A DNA stretch of 64,000 nucleotides from Pasteurella sp049670895 (GTDB taxonomy: Bacteria > Pseudomonadota > Gammaproteobacteria > Enterobacterales > Pasteurellaceae): NCBI RefSeq assembly GCF_049670895.1, contig NZ_CP187170.1; one strand, written 5' to 3'. Each line of letters opens with the position of its first letter. Positions within the stretch are counted from its first letter, which is position 1. Shown in pieces: positions 36,403-45,991 of the stretch. The notes beneath the pieces were generated by a model. That model made no database searches. It was not told where the DNA came from and saw only the letters and a program-made list of their open reading frames with translations. A program made the translations under genes and the position numbers.

Positions 36403-39400
36403 TTAAACAATATTAAAGCTCTGTTCATCAATTTGTAAGGTGAGGTTTTTACTTAGGGTCGCAAAATGGATCGCATCGGTAATGCCATGACCATCGCTAT
36501 CATAAGAGAGCTCACCGCTTTCCGCATCATATTTGATATAGTCTGCGAGGTTATCCATGCCTTTGCTTAATGCCGTGAAGACATTTCTGGATAATTCAAT
36601 GATATCTTCGCCAACGTTAAAGTCTGTAATGGTATCAATGTTGCCATTCAGCTGGGTATTAAAGACGAAAGTATCTTGACCAGCCCCCCCTGTTAAGGTG
36701 TCTTCCCCTAAGCCACCCACTAAACGGTCATTGCCTGCCGCACCGTCTAGATGGTTACCAATATTGTTGGCGGTGAGGGTATTATCGCCCTCGTTACCTG
36801 TTGCATTTTTCGCCGTGATGCCAATTAAGGTCAGGTTTTCCACATTCACTGGCAAGGTGTAATCCACATGGCTGAGAATGCTATCATTGCCTTGGTTTTC
36901 AAGTTCAATCACTTTGTCTGCTGTGGAATCAACCACATAGGTATCATCGCCTAATTCACCTTGTAATTGGTCATTGCCTGCCCCACCATCTAGATAGTCA
37001 TTGCCTTTGCCACCTTTAATTACATCATTGCCTGCCCCACCGTAAATATTATTATCGGCATGGTTACCTGTCAGAATATCATCATGATCAGAACCAATGA
37101 GGTTTTCAATTTGTGTGCCATAACCAATGAAACCTTGATCTTCTGTATAATTGAGCAATTCTCTGGCATCCCAACGACCATTAAATTTACCGTGAATTTG
37201 TGTGTCGTCTGGTAAATCAAAATAGGCTTGCTTACTGTGCTGAGATTTATCTTTCACAATTAAGTATTTGCTTAATTCTGTACCACGATAAATCCACGAA
37301 CCTGGGGTTAAGTTGACGTTCACGCCTTTTAGTTCGTTAGAGGCATCAAAGGTATCAATACCTGCACCGTCCCAAATATATAACCCGCCATCTGTTGTGG
37401 TGGCGTTATAGTCTTTGAAGCCGTAGGTGTCATTGCCTGCACGTTTTGTTTTATTGACACCAAAGCGATAGTGTAAAAAGGCGAGGTCATAAACACGCAG
37501 ATTGCGGTAGTCAATAAAACTGTTGTAGTTATAAGACATAGCAGCAAATTCGGTGCTGGCTTCTGTTTCATAACCTGCAATAGGTTTGCCGCCTCTTTCC
37601 GTGTGGGTCATTTGTAAGGTATGGCTAATTTCATGGATCGCAGTATAGATCATGAAGTTATCACTAAACCATCTGCTATTCCACACTAAATCCCCGCCAT
37701 TCCACGCAAAGGCAGAGGCACCTTTCATCCCATCTTTTAAGACCGCACGGTAAAAACGTGTACCTTCGAACATTCTGAGTGGTTCGCTACTTTCTTCAAA
37801 ACGTAGATTGACATGTTCAGCAATATTTTTATACACATCACGAATAAACTCACGGTAACGTTCTGGGTATTCTAAATAAGAATTGGTGTCGATCTGTCCT
37901 GTTGCCTGTGGACGGTATGTATCCGTTTTGGCATCTTCTGGCGACATAAAGGAATATTTAATGACCAAAGGTTCATCTAGTCCACCAATAGGGGCTTTGG
38001 CATGGTAACCTGCACCACGTCCACCAGCATCAATGCCGTTAATGAAGTAGGCAAAATTATAATCCTCTTTTGTGTGATCGGTTTTACGCTGATTTTTTTC
38101 AATAAACTGGTGTTGGCTGACAAACTCGCCACGGGTTTCATGCGGTAAGGCATAGTATTCCATGTCGCTCACACGCAAGGTTTTCCCTGCGGCATCTTGT
38201 GTGATTAAGGTCGCAGTAATGGCTTTGTTCGCATTTTGTGCCAAATGGCTAGGGGAAACTGCTAAACTGAAGGTTTTATCCTCTAAAACGACAGTTTGAT
38301 AATGATGTTCACCAATCGTCACATCAATGCTATCACCCACTTTCGCAATCCCTGACACCGTCCCTTTCACGATGAGGGTATCTGCATGCGGTTTATGAAT
38401 TTGATAGCTATTGTCTGCGGTTTTTTCAATGGCATCACTGGTTAAGGTCAGTGTTTTCACCGTTGGCGTGACATTTGTATGTGTATGTAATTGGTAGCTA
38501 CCATCTTTCCTTTGTGTCAAAGAATAAGCGAAGTTATCAGGTTTGTTGGTGGCAAGATCTTTAAAGTCAATGCTGATGGCTTTGCCATGTAGTGCATGTA
38601 ATTCGTCATTTGGAATATCAATAAAGAAACTTTTCGCTTTACCATTAAAGCCCACACTATAGGTTTTTTCGCCAATTTTCACGTTAACATTACGTAATAA
38701 TTCGGTGTTTTTCCCTGTGCCGTAAATGCCATCAAATTCAACGACCCCACTAATACGGGTCGTGGTCGCTGGATTAACGACAAAGTTATCTGCCACCTGA
38801 TTAATGTCGATTTTAGCGATAGCATCCGCAGCAATATCATACACACGGTTGGTTTGTGCCGTGGCATTGTGATTGCCCTCAACTTGGGCTTTCAAGGTGT
38901 AGCCTGTGTTAGCACTAAAATCCGCAAGATCCACGGTTGCCGTAAAGTTAAGATCTGCATCAACTTGGGCGGGAATCGCTTTACCGTTTAATTGTAATGT
39001 TACCGTGCTCTGTGCACTGGCTTCTGTCCCTGAAATCTTGCCTGAAATCTGTAAGGCTTGTTTGGCTTCCGTGACATTAATGAAATCATCAGGGGTGATC
39101 GGATTTAAGTGAATATGAATATCCCCTTGAGACAGCGAGTAAGGCTGTTGTGTGTTGACACTGCCTAGGTTTCCTGCATCGTCTAAGGTTTCATAATGGG
39201 CTTCAATACTTAATGGCAGCGATTGACGCAATGCTGCCGCACTCACACTCAGGCTAAAGCTGCCATCAGGTTGAATGGTGGCAAGGTGTGTTTGACCATT
39301 AATGGATAAGGTGACTTGCTCACCTGTTCTAAATTCACCTTTCATTTGCCCCTTGATGACCACATCTTCCTGACTTGTTTGATCAATGCTGTTGTTTTCG

Positions 39401-42400
39401 CCGATCTGTAAATGAATTTCAGGCTGAGGTGCGACGGTATCCACCTGATAAGTGCCAAGCGTGCTCTCACTTTCCCCTGCATTGTCTGCAATATCTTTGC
39501 CAAAAACTTTGGCATGAATATTTTGTGTCCCTTGTGCAAGAGTTAGGGCATCAATTGCCATTGGCAATGACCACGTTTTGCTCGCCATATCCACCGTAGC
39601 GGGGTAAACCTTGTCATTGATTGTAACCTCCACCCGTACACTATCGGCTTTGATATCATTTTCATCAAAGACGACGCGACCAGATAAGGTCGTCATGTTG
39701 CCACGATCCGCCATATTGAAGGTGTTGCCTTGATTGATCGGGTCAATGCTAACAGAGAATTGCGGTGGCGTATCATCATAGCGATATTTAGCTGGCAAGG
39801 AAGAGGTGCCATCTTGCGAGGTGATCAGCAAACGCTCGCCAGTTGGGGTTAACAATGCCACATGCAGTTTAATTTCACTGCTTTTTTCGAGCACCTCTTG
39901 AGGTACATCTAGGCTAAAGGTTTTATCCCATTTTTGTTTAGGAATACGAACATTAGAAATCCAATCGCCAATTTGCATTTTGACATTGGTAACACGATGA
40001 CCAGGTAAGGTTTCTAGCATGCGACCGCTCACCGTGATGGTGTTTTGTTTGGCTTCTTCAATATTAATAATGCCATCGCCAGTGACTGGATCGATCACAA
40101 ATGCCACATTGTCTTTTTCATTTTCAATGGTGAATTGACGTAGCGTTTCATCGGCACTTGAGGTATTGCCTGCAGGATCGGTTGCGGTGTAATTGGCTCT
40201 GATCACCGCACTGCCCGGCCCTAAGGCTTTGAGTTCTGCCCCGATAAAATTAACACTAAATTGTCCATCCGAGACTTTGGTGGTGAGGTCGATCCATTGG
40301 GTGCCAGTACAGGTTAAACAACCGCAAGAGATACGGATTTCTTGCCCATCAAAGGCATTATCCACACGACCTGTTACGGTAATATTGCCTTCCGCCTCGT
40401 TCGGACTGAGCACATCATCCCCTGCAATGGTGTTAATGGTAATCACGGGTTTATCAATGTCTAAATCCACTTGGTAAGCGTGTTGGCTTGTGTGGCTTGC
40501 TTGGTTACCCACTTGATCTTCTACACTGATCGTGGCACTAAATTGTTGATCGCCAGATTGGGTGGCGAGCAAATTCGCAGGCACCGTTACTGACCAGGTT
40601 TTGTTGCTTTCATCTACCGTAGCGACTTTGGTTTCTTCCCCGAAGGTTAATAAGATGTTTACCGATCCCGCTTTAACCGTCTCTGCGACATCGAAATGTC
40701 CCGTTAAGGTCACTTCTGCACTGGCTTCTTGTTGATTAATCACATTATCCGTAGTGACGTGATCAAAACGAATGGTTGGTGCGGCTAAGGTGGTGTTGAC
40801 ATGATATTCGTGATCTTGATTTGCCGTCGCCTGATTTTTCGCTTCATCATGGGTGGTTAAAGTGGCATGAATGCTTTGGTGATTCACTAAGGCAATGGTA
40901 TTGACCGCCACATTGAAGCCTAGCTCTCCTTCTGTTTCGGTTAATATGCCCGTAAATTCTGCTTCACCCACACGTAACACAATGCGATCACCAGCTTTGG
41001 CGTTGGCATTGGCTAAGGTATTTTTCACGTAACCAGATACGTTAATGGTTTGAGCTTGTGCTTCAATGGCATTGATCACATTATCTTGCGTAATAGGGTT
41101 GATCTCAATAATGGATGGATCAAGTTGGGTGTCTACATGATAAGTGCGGTCTGTTTCTGAAATATTTTGATTGCCCGCATTATCGGTGAGTTCCACCTGT
41201 ACTTTGACACGTTGTTGACCTTCAGCATGAGATAACAAGCTGCCTTCTACATTGGCTTGCCAACCTGTTTCCGTTAAGCTAGCTGGGATTTTTTGCTCAC
41301 CAATGACGACAAACACCTTGACGTTTTCTTTATTCACATCCGCTGGCAGAGTGAGATCGCCTGATAAGGTTTGGTTTGTGGTGCTTGCAGTGAAGTTCAC
41401 CACATCGTTATCCGCAATCGGATGAATGGTGATGTCTGCCGTTGGCAATGTTGCATCGTAGTGATACGCACGCTGTGCATCTGCACGCCCTAAAGCATCA
41501 CCCGCATTCACTTGTGCTTGCACATCCACTTGAGTGCCTTGTGCAAAGGCAGTGCCTTCAATTTGCACGCTGAATTGCTGATGATTGTCAGAAAGCTGAG
41601 CAGGGTAGCTCACGCCATTGATGATCACATTGACTTGCCCTGATTCAATTGGGCGATCTGCCTTCAGTGTGCCAGAAATGGTTAAGGTTTGTGTGGCGTG
41701 CTGTGCATTGATCACATCATTATTAGCAATCGTATCAATACTGACTTGCAGCTGTGTTGGTGTCACCACCGGTTTTTCTGGTTCAGGCTGAGGTTGTTCT
41801 GGCTCAGGTTGAGGTTGTTCTGGCTCAGGTTGAGGCTGTTCTGGCTCAGGCTGAGGCTGTTCTGGCTCAGGTTGAGGCTGTTCTGGCTCAGGCTGAGGTT
41901 GTTCTGGCTCAGGTTGAGGTTGTTCTGGTTCAGGCTGAGGTTGTTCTGGTTCAGGTTGAGGCTGTTCTGGCTCAGGCTGAGGTTTTTCTGGCTCAGGCTG
42001 AGGTTGTTCTGGTTCAGGCTGAGGCTGTTCTGGCTCAGGTTGAGGTTGCTCTGGCTGAGTTGGTTTAACGGGAATCACCTCGACCACTTGTTCTGCTAAA
42101 GGGGCATTTTCTTTGCGTACGGCAAGCACAGGGGCATTGTCCGCTTTGTCAGCATAAGTGGGTTTCACCACAACGCCTACGGTAGAATTAGCCGATGTCG
42201 TAATTTCTGAGGCTAACACCGTGTGAACCGTATCGCTTGAGATCTCAATCGGTTCGGCAATCGCAAATTCGTTTTCGAGTTGCTTAATATAACTTCTGTG
42301 CTGATGTGGGTACAACGTGCGGTATTCTTTCAGAATCACACTCGGTGTTTTCATTTGCCCAACATACATCAATAAATCTTTATTTTTAAATGCGGTTTGA

Positions 42401-42543
42401 GCAGGGACAACGACGTTGCCAAACGCATCTAACACTTCATATTGAGTGTTTGGATCAGCATTTAAAATGAGAGGGTTTTTAGACGTAAAGGTTAACGTTT
42501 TAGTTTGCTCATTTTGAGTCATACGCAAAAAGTAATTTGCCAT
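36403..42543 (-). CDS. Giant secreted RTX protein: Ig-like repeats, serralysin-like metalloprotease, Ca-binding repeats
   Basis: This 2046-residue modular protein lacks a Sec signal peptide. Order of parts: a unique N-terminal domain (1-160); a Pro/Glu/Gln heptad repeat (about 164-257); about ten or eleven Ig-like repeats of about 100 residues, each with a DxVIN-type start and ending in YxVDT (about 260-1470); an M10-type protease domain with HEISHTLQMTH (H1637, H1641, H1647) and a Met-turn AAMSYN; and RTX nonapeptides GGAGNDxIxGG in two blocks (about 1823-1861 and 1928-1960). The C-terminus fits type I secretion. It is a probable calcium-dependent surface or secreted adhesin/protease. No HlyB, HlyD or TolC gene is nearby. 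TAGGAC precedes the ATG. Confidence 0.88.
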   Translation of the reverse strand: MANYFLRMTQNEQTKTLTFTSKNPLILNADPNTQYEVLDAFGNVVVPAQTAFKNKDLLMYVGQMKTPSVILKEYRTLYPHQHRSYIKQLENEFAIAEPIEISSDTVHTVLASEITTSANSTVGVVVKPTYADKADNAPVLAVRKENAPLAEQVVEVIPVKPTQPEQPQPEPEQPQPEPEQPQPEPEKPQPEPEQPQPEPEQPQPEPEQPQPEPEQPQPEPEQPQPEPEQPQPEPEQPQPEPEQPQPEPEQPQPEPEKPVVTPTQLQVSIDTIANNDVINAQHATQTLTISGTLKADRPIESGQVNVIINGVSYPAQLSDNHQQFSVQIEGTAFAQGTQVDVQAQVNAGDALGRADAQRAYHYDATLPTADITIHPIADNDVVNFTASTTNQTLSGDLTLPADVNKENVKVFVVIGEQKIPASLTETGWQANVEGSLLSHAEGQQRVKVQVELTDNAGNQNISETDRTYHVDTQLDPSIIEINPITQDNVINAIEAQAQTINVSGYVKNTLANANAKAGDRIVLRVGEAEFTGILTETEGELGFNVAVNTIALVNHQSIHATLTTHDEAKNQATANQDHEYHVNTTLAAPTIRFDHVTTDNVINQQEASAEVTLTGHFDVAETVKAGSVNILLTFGEETKVATVDESNKTWSVTVPANLLATQSGDQQFSATISVEDQVGNQASHTSQHAYQVDLDIDKPVITINTIAGDDVLSPNEAEGNITVTGRVDNAFDGQEIRISCGCLTCTGTQWIDLTTKVSDGQFSVNFIGAELKALGPGSAVIRANYTATDPAGNTSSADETLRQFTIENEKDNVAFVIDPVTGDGIINIEEAKQNTITVSGRMLETLPGHRVTNVKMQIGDWISNVRIPKQKWDKTFSLDVPQEVLEKSSEIKLHVALLTPTGERLLITSQDGTSSLPAKYRYDDTPPQFSVSIDPINQGNTFNMADRGNMTTLSGRVVFDENDIKADSVRVEVTINDKVYPATVDMASKTWSLPMAIDALTLAQGTQNIHAKVFGKDIADNAGESESTLGTYQVDTVAPQPEIHLQIGENNSIDQTSQEDVVIKGQMKGEFRTGEQVTLSINGQTHLATIQPDGSFSLSVSAAALRQSLPLSIEAHYETLDDAGNLGSVNTQQPYSLSQGDIHIHLNPITPDDFINVTEAKQALQISGKISGTEASAQSTVTLQLNGKAIPAQVDADLNFTATVDLADFSANTGYTLKAQVEGNHNATAQTNRVYDIAADAIAKIDINQVADNFVVNPATTTRISGVVEFDGIYGTGKNTELLRNVNVKIGEKTYSVGFNGKAKSFFIDIPNDELHALHGKAISIDFKDLATNKPDNFAYSLTQRKDGSYQLHTHTNVTPTVKTLTLTSDAIEKTADNSYQIHKPHADTLIVKGTVSGIAKVGDSIDVTIGEHHYQTVVLEDKTFSLAVSPSHLAQNANKAITATLITQDAAGKTLRVSDMEYYALPHETRGEFVSQHQFIEKNQRKTDHTKEDYNFAYFINGIDAGGRGAGYHAKAPIGGLDEPLVIKYSFMSPEDAKTDTYRPQATGQIDTNSYLEYPERYREFIRDVYKNIAEHVNLRFEESSEPLRMFEGTRFYRAVLKDGMKGASAFAWNGGDLVWNSRWFSDNFMIYTAIHEISHTLQMTHTERGGKPIAGYETEASTEFAAMSYNYNSFIDYRNLRVYDLAFLHYRFGVNKTKRAGNDTYGFKDYNATTTDGGLYIWDGAGIDTFDASNELKGVNVNLTPGSWIYRGTELSKYLIVKDKSQHSKQAYFDLPDDTQIHGKFNGRWDARELLNYTEDQGFIGYGTQIENLIGSDHDDILTGNHADNNIYGGAGNDVIKGGKGNDYLDGGAGNDQLQGELGDDTYVVDSTADKVIELENQGNDSILSHVDYTLPVNVENLTLIGITAKNATGNEGDNTLTANNIGNHLDGAAGNDRLVGGLGEDTLTGGAGQDTFVFNTQLNGNIDTITDFNVGEDIIELSRNVFTALSKGMDNLADYIKYDAESGELSYDSDGHGITDAIHFATLSKNLTLQIDEQSFNIV
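41774..42054 (-). repeat. 21-bp tandem repeat encoding PQPEPEQ heptads in the RTX protein
   Basis: Thirteen near-identical 21-bp units, plus a degenerate fourteenth at the N-terminal side, encode (Q/K)PQPEPE. Units differ by a few synonymous changes and by Gln/Lys at one position. Because the unit is a multiple of three, copy-number change alters linker length but keeps frame. It forms a stiff proline-rich spacer between the N-terminal domain and the Ig-like repeats. Confidence 0.92.
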
Positions 42544-42851
42544 AAAAGTCCTACAACAGATTGAGATGGTACAAGGTTAAGAGAGGCGCAACTATACTGG
42601 AAAACATTCGAAAAGAAAAGGGTGAAAAATAAACAAAATGTGTTTTTTATTTGTCAGTGCATAAAATTAACCCGATTGAGGTATTTTTAAGCGATTTTGA
42701 CCGAAGAATGAGCAGAGACACCAAGGTCAAATCACCATGGTAAATAAGGTTGAACGGTTCAGCTAAAAAGGAAAGTGCGGTGCTTTTTGAAAAAGTTTGA
42801 TGAGATAACTGTGTTTAAAAATGACCGCACTTTTCATGGTGATGAATGGGG
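42544..42851. other. RTX/modD intergenic region with an inverted uptake-signal pair
   Basis: This 308-bp gap holds no gene that I can support. An AAGTGCGGT at 42773-42781 and an ACCGCACTT at 42824-42832 form an inverted pair with a 42-nt spacer, just downstream of modD on its strand. The pair may act as its terminator. The rest should contain the RTX promoter, but I see no clear -10/-35 pair. Confidence 0.6.
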
Positions 42852-43697
42852 TTATTGTGGTTGAATTACCACCTTAATGTCTTCATATGGAGCGTAATAA
42901 GGGGCGGAAGTCACAAAAAGTGAAATGCCGAGTTTGGCGTAATCCGCCACATTGTGTTTATTCACGCCACCTGCGACGGATAATATTGTCGGGCTTTGGC
43001 TTTGTTTTAATAATCTCAATGCTTCTTCCACTTGAGCGGGAGAAAACTTATCTAATTGAATAATATCGGGTTCTGCTCGTAATATTTGCTCAAACTGGTC
43101 TAAATTATCTGCTTCTAAGGTGATTTTATGTTCGGGGGCTTCACGTCTTAAGGTATGCACGATCTGTTGCCAATTATCTGGCATGGCTAATAAATTACGA
43201 TGATTGGTAAACACCAATAAGGTTTCACTTAAGCCTTGACGATGAATATGCCCTCCTGCGGCTAACACGGCATTGGTCGCCAGTTTACGGGTATTGGGAA
43301 TACTTTTACGGGTACAAGCCACCACCGCATTGGGGTTAATTGCTTTGGCATTGGCGATCATCTCTGCTGTATATTGGGCGACCCCACAAGACCATTCCAA
43401 AACAAGTTGCACGACTTTCCAAGCCTGATGCAAGGCATCTGCATGCCCTCTTGCACTTAATAACAGAGTATCTGCGGCGACCTGTTTGCCCTCTTTTACA
43501 TAAACTTGTGGCTGCAGATCCAATTTTTTGAGCAATTGCTCTGCCACATGAATGCCTGCCACAATCCCTGCGTTTTTCCGTCTAAATTGAATTTGTGCAG
43601 GGATTTTTTCGAGTCCTAACGCATGCGTGGTGAGATCGCCACGATAAATATCTTCTAATAAAAACGCATCAAGTTCTTGTTGTGAGAAATAAATCAT
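42852..43697 (-). CDS. modD: ModD, NadC-like phosphoribosyltransferase of molybdenum loci
   Basis: The protein has the quinolinate phosphoribosyltransferase (NadC) fold, but its markers fit the ModD subfamily: a start IYFSQQELDAFLLEDIYRGDLTT, TRKSIPNTRKLA, AAGGHIHRQGLSETLL, and the C-terminal VTSAPYYAPYEDIKV. ModD genes usually accompany molybdate uptake, and their exact reaction is unresolved. The start at 43697 (281 residues) has GAAGGAA upstream. The frame open to 43751 is not needed. No modABC genes are in the window. A structured region precedes it. The alternative is NadC, but I consider ModD clearly better. Confidence 0.82.
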   Translation of the reverse strand: MIYFSQQELDAFLLEDIYRGDLTTHALGLEKIPAQIQFRRKNAGIVAGIHVAEQLLKKLDLQPQVYVKEGKQVAADTLLLSARGHADALHQAWKVVQLVLEWSCGVAQYTAEMIANAKAINPNAVVACTRKSIPNTRKLATNAVLAAGGHIHRQGLSETLLVFTNHRNLLAMPDNWQQIVHTLRREAPEHKITLEADNLDQFEQILRAEPDIIQLDKFSPAQVEEALRLLKQSQSPTILSVAGGVNKHNVADYAKLGISLFVTSAPYYAPYEDIKVVIQPQ

Positions 43698-43723
43698 ACA
43701 CTGTTCCTTCTGAGTTAAATGTG

Positions 43724-43802
43724 TTGTGCTTGCTGTCAACAACAGGATCAAGCAACAAGATAATCCACCTCTTTCGGTCGGTAGGGCATCACGGGTGTGA
43801 TG
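43724..43802 (-). promoter_or_regulatory. Structured leader of modD, possible molybdenum-cofactor riboswitch
   Basis: In the 150 nt before modD the minus strand has three local stems: CATCAC/GTGATG (43787-43802), a CUACC/GGUGG stem enclosing a CGAAAG GNRA-type loop (43765-43784), and TTGTTGCTTG/CAAGCACAA (43724-43758). A GNRA loop and several helices before a molybdenum-linked gene bring a Moco-type RNA to mind. I could not match the family consensus by eye. Confidence 0.3.
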
Positions 43803-43852
43803 ATGGAAATGTGCTTCGTCAGTTTAACTTGTCAGCCAATAACTTACCAAGT

Positions 43853-43879
43853 AAAAATGGCACCTCCATTGAGATGCCA
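43853..43879 (-). terminator. Terminator after glyS
   Basis: Minus strand: TGGCATCTC-AATG-GAGGTGCCA followed by TTTTTAC, 22 bp past the glyS stop. It separates glyS from modD. Confidence 0.85.
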
Positions 43880-43900
43880 TTTGCATAAAGAAAAGTGGGT

Positions 43901-45970
43901 TTATTGCAATAAGGAAATATCCGCCACTTGTAAGAATAAATTACGCAAGGTGTTTAAAATGGCTAAGCGATTTTGGCGTAAGCCTTGATCTTCGGCATTC
44001 ACCATAACGTTATCAAAGAAATGATCCACAGGCTCACGTAATGCAGCTAAACGATCAAGGGCAACTTGGTATTCCCCTTTCTCAAATAAAGGAGCAAGTT
44101 CCGCTTGTAATGTCATCACCTGTTCAGCCAAGATTTTTTCAGGGGCCTCCACACACAATGCAGGATCAATCTTCGCAGGCAATGTGCCTTCCACTTTGGC
44201 AAGAATATTGCTCACACGCTTGTTCGCTGCCGCCAAGGCTTCTGCGGCTTCTAAAGTGCGGAAGTGCGACACCGCACGCACGCGAGCATCGAAATCAGAC
44301 GGCTTAGTCGGACGACGAGCCAAGACCGCTTGGATCACGTCCACCGCAATGCCTTCGTCTTGATACCACGCACGGAAACGACCAAGCATGAAGTCGACAA
44401 CTTCTTCCACTACGTTTGTATTTGTGAGTCTGTCGCCGAAAAGTGCGGCTGATTTTTTCACAATTTCTTCAAGATCAAGTGGTAAGTTTTTCTCAACAAT
44501 AATACGTAACACACCTAATGCCGCACGGCGTAAAGCAAATGGGTCGGCACTGCCTTTTGGTTGTTGACCGATACCGAAAATCCCTGTGAGCGTGTCGAAT
44601 TTATCCGCTAACGCCACTGAACTTGCCACTAAGGATTTAGGCAATTCATCGCCCGCAAAACGTGGCATATATTGTTCGTTTAACGCCACTGCCACGTCTT
44701 CATCTTCACCGTCGTGGCGTGCATAGTGCATACCCATTACGCCTTGCGTATCAGTAAATTCAAACACCATATTGGTCATTAAGTCACATTTTGATAATAA
44801 GCCCGCACGTTTGGCTTTGGCTTCATCTGCACCAATTTGTTTCGCAATTTCGCCGGCTAATTGCTCAATGCGAGCGGTTTTATCACGCAAGGTGCCAAGT
44901 TGTTGCTGGAATAATACGGTTTCTAAACGTGGTAACTGATCTTCCAAACGCTGTTTTAAGTCGGTTTTGAAGAAAAATTCCGCATCGGTTAAACGTGGGC
45001 GAACCACTTTTTCGTTCCCTTCAATGATCTTGCTTGGATCTTCTGGATTGATGTTCGACACAAAAATAAAGTGCGGTAATAATTTTCCATCTTTGTCATA
45101 AATTGGGAAATATTTTTGGTCGCCTTTCATTGTGTACACTAATGCTTCCGCAGGCACGGCAAGGAAACGTTCTTCAAATTTCGCAGCCAATACATTTGGA
45201 TATTCCACAAGTGAAGTCACTTCATCAAGTAAGTCTTCTTCAATATCCGCCACGCCACCAAGTGCGGTGGCTTTTTCTTGTGATTTCGCCAAAATTAATG
45301 CTTTACGCTCATTGAAATCAGCCACTACTGAGCCTTTTTCTTTTAATAGTGCAGGGTATTGATCCGCATGTGAAATTTGGAATTCACGCTCACCAAGGAA
45401 ACGGTGACCACGAATAGTGCGACCGCTTTCCACGCCTAAAATTTCGCCTTCGATTAATTCATCACCAAGTAACATCGTTACCGTATGAACAGGACGAATA
45501 AATTGAACCGTTTTGTCCGCCCAACGCATTGGTTTTGGAATAGGCAATTTCGCTAACGCATTTGCAACGATGTCTTTGAGTAAGTTTTTGGTTGGTTGAC
45601 CTTCGATCGTTGCACGATGCACTAACCATTCGCCTTTATCCGTCGCAATGCGTTCTGCTTGCTCAACGCTGATCCCACAACCACGTGCCCAACCTTCTGC
45701 AGCCTTAGTTGGCTTGCCTTCCGCATCAAACGCCGCAGACACCGCAGGACCACGCTTTTCAATTTCTTTGCTTGGTTGGCTAGTGGCTAAGCCCAACACT
45801 TTCACCGCCAAACGACGAGGTGCTGCAAACCATTCTACTTTGTCAAAGGTTAAACCCGCTTGGTTCAGCTCCAATTCCATATTCTCTGCAAATGCAGTCG
45901 CTAATTTCTTGAGCGCCTTCGGTGGCAGCTCTTCAGTGCCGATCTCGGCGAGGAAGTTTTTTGTTGTCAT
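43901..45970 (-). CDS. glyS: Glycyl-tRNA synthetase beta subunit
   Basis: This 689-residue subunit of the heterotetrameric glycyl-tRNA synthetase starts TTKNFLAEIGTEELPPKALKKLA, as in E. coli, and ends with the tRNA-binding region. It needs GlyQ, encoded at 48278-49180 on the same strand. In many bacteria glyQ and glyS are adjacent, but here four genes separate them. The upstream gap to the next gene is only 21 bp, so it may still be read from an upstream promoter. Confidence 0.97.
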   Translation of the reverse strand: MTTKNFLAEIGTEELPPKALKKLATAFAENMELELNQAGLTFDKVEWFAAPRRLAVKVLGLATSQPSKEIEKRGPAVSAAFDAEGKPTKAAEGWARGCGISVEQAERIATDKGEWLVHRATIEGQPTKNLLKDIVANALAKLPIPKPMRWADKTVQFIRPVHTVTMLLGDELIEGEILGVESGRTIRGHRFLGEREFQISHADQYPALLKEKGSVVADFNERKALILAKSQEKATALGGVADIEEDLLDEVTSLVEYPNVLAAKFEERFLAVPAEALVYTMKGDQKYFPIYDKDGKLLPHFIFVSNINPEDPSKIIEGNEKVVRPRLTDAEFFFKTDLKQRLEDQLPRLETVLFQQQLGTLRDKTARIEQLAGEIAKQIGADEAKAKRAGLLSKCDLMTNMVFEFTDTQGVMGMHYARHDGEDEDVAVALNEQYMPRFAGDELPKSLVASSVALADKFDTLTGIFGIGQQPKGSADPFALRRAALGVLRIIVEKNLPLDLEEIVKKSAALFGDRLTNTNVVEEVVDFMLGRFRAWYQDEGIAVDVIQAVLARRPTKPSDFDARVRAVSHFRTLEAAEALAAANKRVSNILAKVEGTLPAKIDPALCVEAPEKILAEQVMTLQAELAPLFEKGEYQVALDRLAALREPVDHFFDNVMVNAEDQGLRQNRLAILNTLRNLFLQVADISLLQ

Positions 45971-45991
45971 TTGATCTCTCTATAAAAATAT

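Noticed and set aside
41774..42054. CRISPR-like array suggested by regular short repeats
   Set aside because: The 21-bp units are contiguous with no spacers, stay in the reading frame and encode a proline-rich linker.
41689..42099. Plus-strand open frames of 136 and 104 codons rich in Leu/Arg/Phe or Val/Gln opposite the RTX repeat
   Set aside because: They are the complement of the PQPEPEQ tandem repeat and owe their openness to its composition; there is no ribosome site and no known domain.
42852..43697. Calling this gene nadC (quinolinate phosphoribosyltransferase)
   Set aside because: The C-terminal VTSAPYYAPYEDIKV and the other motifs fit the ModD subfamily better, although the fold is shared.
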